Source: Anaerolineales bacterium
Lineage (GTDB): Bacteria; Chloroflexota; Anaerolineae; Anaerolineales; Villigracilaceae
NCBI GenBank assembly: GCA_024763295.1
Contig: JANTFU010000133.1
Location: forward strand, 1-6,541
Reading direction: 5' to 3'
Length of the DNA stretch: 6,541 nucleotides
The stretch's first letter is position 1. Every line of letters begins with the position of its first letter. The notes beneath the pieces are model-generated. The model had not been told where the DNA came from. It made no database searches and saw only the letters and a list, made by a program, of their open reading frames with translations. Below, in pieces: positions 5,907 through 6,541 of the stretch. A program made the position numbers and the translations under genes.

Positions 5907-6541
5907 CTACGGCAATTTATCCGCAATTTCTAAAAATTTACGCACCAAATAGGGGTCAAAATGAGTACGGCTGCCCTCGTGGATGCGCGCCAGGGCCTCT
6001 TCTTTTGAGGCACCCTCTTGATAGGGGCGTTTGCTGCGGATGGCATCATAAGTATCAATAATTGCCATCACTCGCCCCTCGAACGGGATTTCTTCGCCAG
6101 CCAAGCCTTGCGGATAGCCACTGCCGTCCCAGCGTTCGTGGTGATATAGGACAAAGGGGATGGCAGGTTTCAAATGATCAATCCCTTCCAGCATTTTTGC
6201 TCCGGCTTCCGGGTGTTTTTTCATAATCTCCCACTCTTTGGGCGTGAACGCACCATTTTTGTTTAATATCTCTTTCGGAACAATTAATTTGCCAATATCA
6301 TGCAAAATGGCACCAAATTCTAAGACGGTTTGGGCTTGCTTGTCCCATTTGAGAGCGTCGCCAAAGATTAATGCAATCTCATGCACACGGTCAATATGGT
6401 GACGAGTTTCAGCATCGCGGGCTTCGATAACATTTGCCATCAGCATCACGGTTTGGAAGTGCGCCTCACGCGTATCGAAGGCTTGTACTGCTTTACGGCG
6501 ATCCAGCCGAACGCGCACCGCATCCATCAATTCTTTGGCGT
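5907..6541 (-). CDS. HD-GYP c-di-GMP phosphodiesterase, probably a response regulator (N-terminus beyond right edge)
   Basis: HD-GYP enzymes hydrolyse cyclic di-GMP to pGpG or GMP. Numbering from the TTG at 6530, the domain shows RHHIDRVHEIA (43-53), HDIGK (77-81), HPEAG (106-110), HHERWDGSGYP (130-140, containing the GYP signature), and IIDTYDAI with RPYQ (157-171). All the metal-binding His/Asp and GYP residues appear intact, so an active enzyme is expected. The frame stays open past 6530 to the window edge (AKE before the TTG), so TTG or ATG there is unlikely to be the true start. AKELMDAVRVRLDRRKAV looks like the last helix of a receiver domain (compare '…PEELLARVRARLRRR'), suggesting a REC-HD-GYP, RpfG-like regulator. 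The receiver core is outside the window, so that part is inference. It ends at TAG 5907-5909 and is convergent with the TPR gene. Confidence 0.92.
   Translation of the reverse strand, partial: AKELMDAVRVRLDRRKAVQAFDTREAHFQTVMLMANVIEARDAETRHHIDRVHEIALIFGDALKWDKQAQTVLEFGAILHDIGKLIVPKEILNKNGAFTPKEWEIMKKHPEAGAKMLEGIDHLKPAIPFVLYHHERWDGSGYPQGLAGEEIPFEGRVMAIIDTYDAIRSKRPYQEGASKEEALARIHEGSRTHFDPYLVRKFLEIADKLP

Noticed and set aside
5834..6061. 75-codon plus-strand open frame spanning the terminator and the end of the HD-GYP gene
   Set aside because: It reads straight through the hairpin terminator and is antisense to the HD-GYP coding sequence.

Overview
This 6.5-kb window looks like ordinary chromosome from a bacterium, most likely of the Chloroflexota (Anaerolineae-like). 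That placement is an inference from three things: a GC-rich palindromic 'CCCCTCTCC…GGAGAGGGG' repeat of a kind I associate with those genomes, a heptamer-type intergenic repeat array, and a TtuA/TtuB tRNA-thiolation pair of the sort described in thermophiles and their relatives. No phage, transposase, CRISPR array, tRNA or rRNA is visible.

Left block (1-2517, minus strand). One promoter, with a perfect TTGACA -35, appears to drive a compact unit: a GT4-family glycosyltransferase (1254-2462), a YraN/UPF0102 nuclease-fold protein that overlaps it by 14 bp (911-1267), and miaA (tRNA dimethylallyltransferase), which runs off the left edge. A hairpin repeat lies at the 5' end of miaA and seems to be translated as a Pro-rich leader in front of the Walker A motif.

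Central block (2518-5778, plus strand). A divergent promoter, possibly producing a leaderless transcript, precedes a 66-aa ubiquitin-like sulfur carrier ending in Gly-Gly (TtuB/ThiS/MoaD type). Next come a nine-unit 7/8-nt repeat array that ends exactly at the next start codon, then a TtuA-type tRNA 2-thiouridine synthetase with all expected zinc, Fe-S and PP-loop residues. After only 22 bp follows a 658-aa TPR-rich protein of unknown function and visibly lower GC content. The carrier and the ATPase together suggest sulfur delivery to tRNA, probably at U54. The role of the TPR protein is open.

Right block (5779-6541). A strong bidirectional hairpin terminator separates the plus-strand operon from a convergent minus-strand gene. 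That gene encodes the C-terminal part of an HD-GYP cyclic-di-GMP phosphodiesterase; the residues at the window edge suggest an upstream response-regulator receiver domain. Two tRNA-modification functions (MiaA, TtuA/B) thus sit in divergent units a few kb apart. The most unusual observations are the repeat inside the miaA reading frame and the repeat array that forms the ttuA leader.
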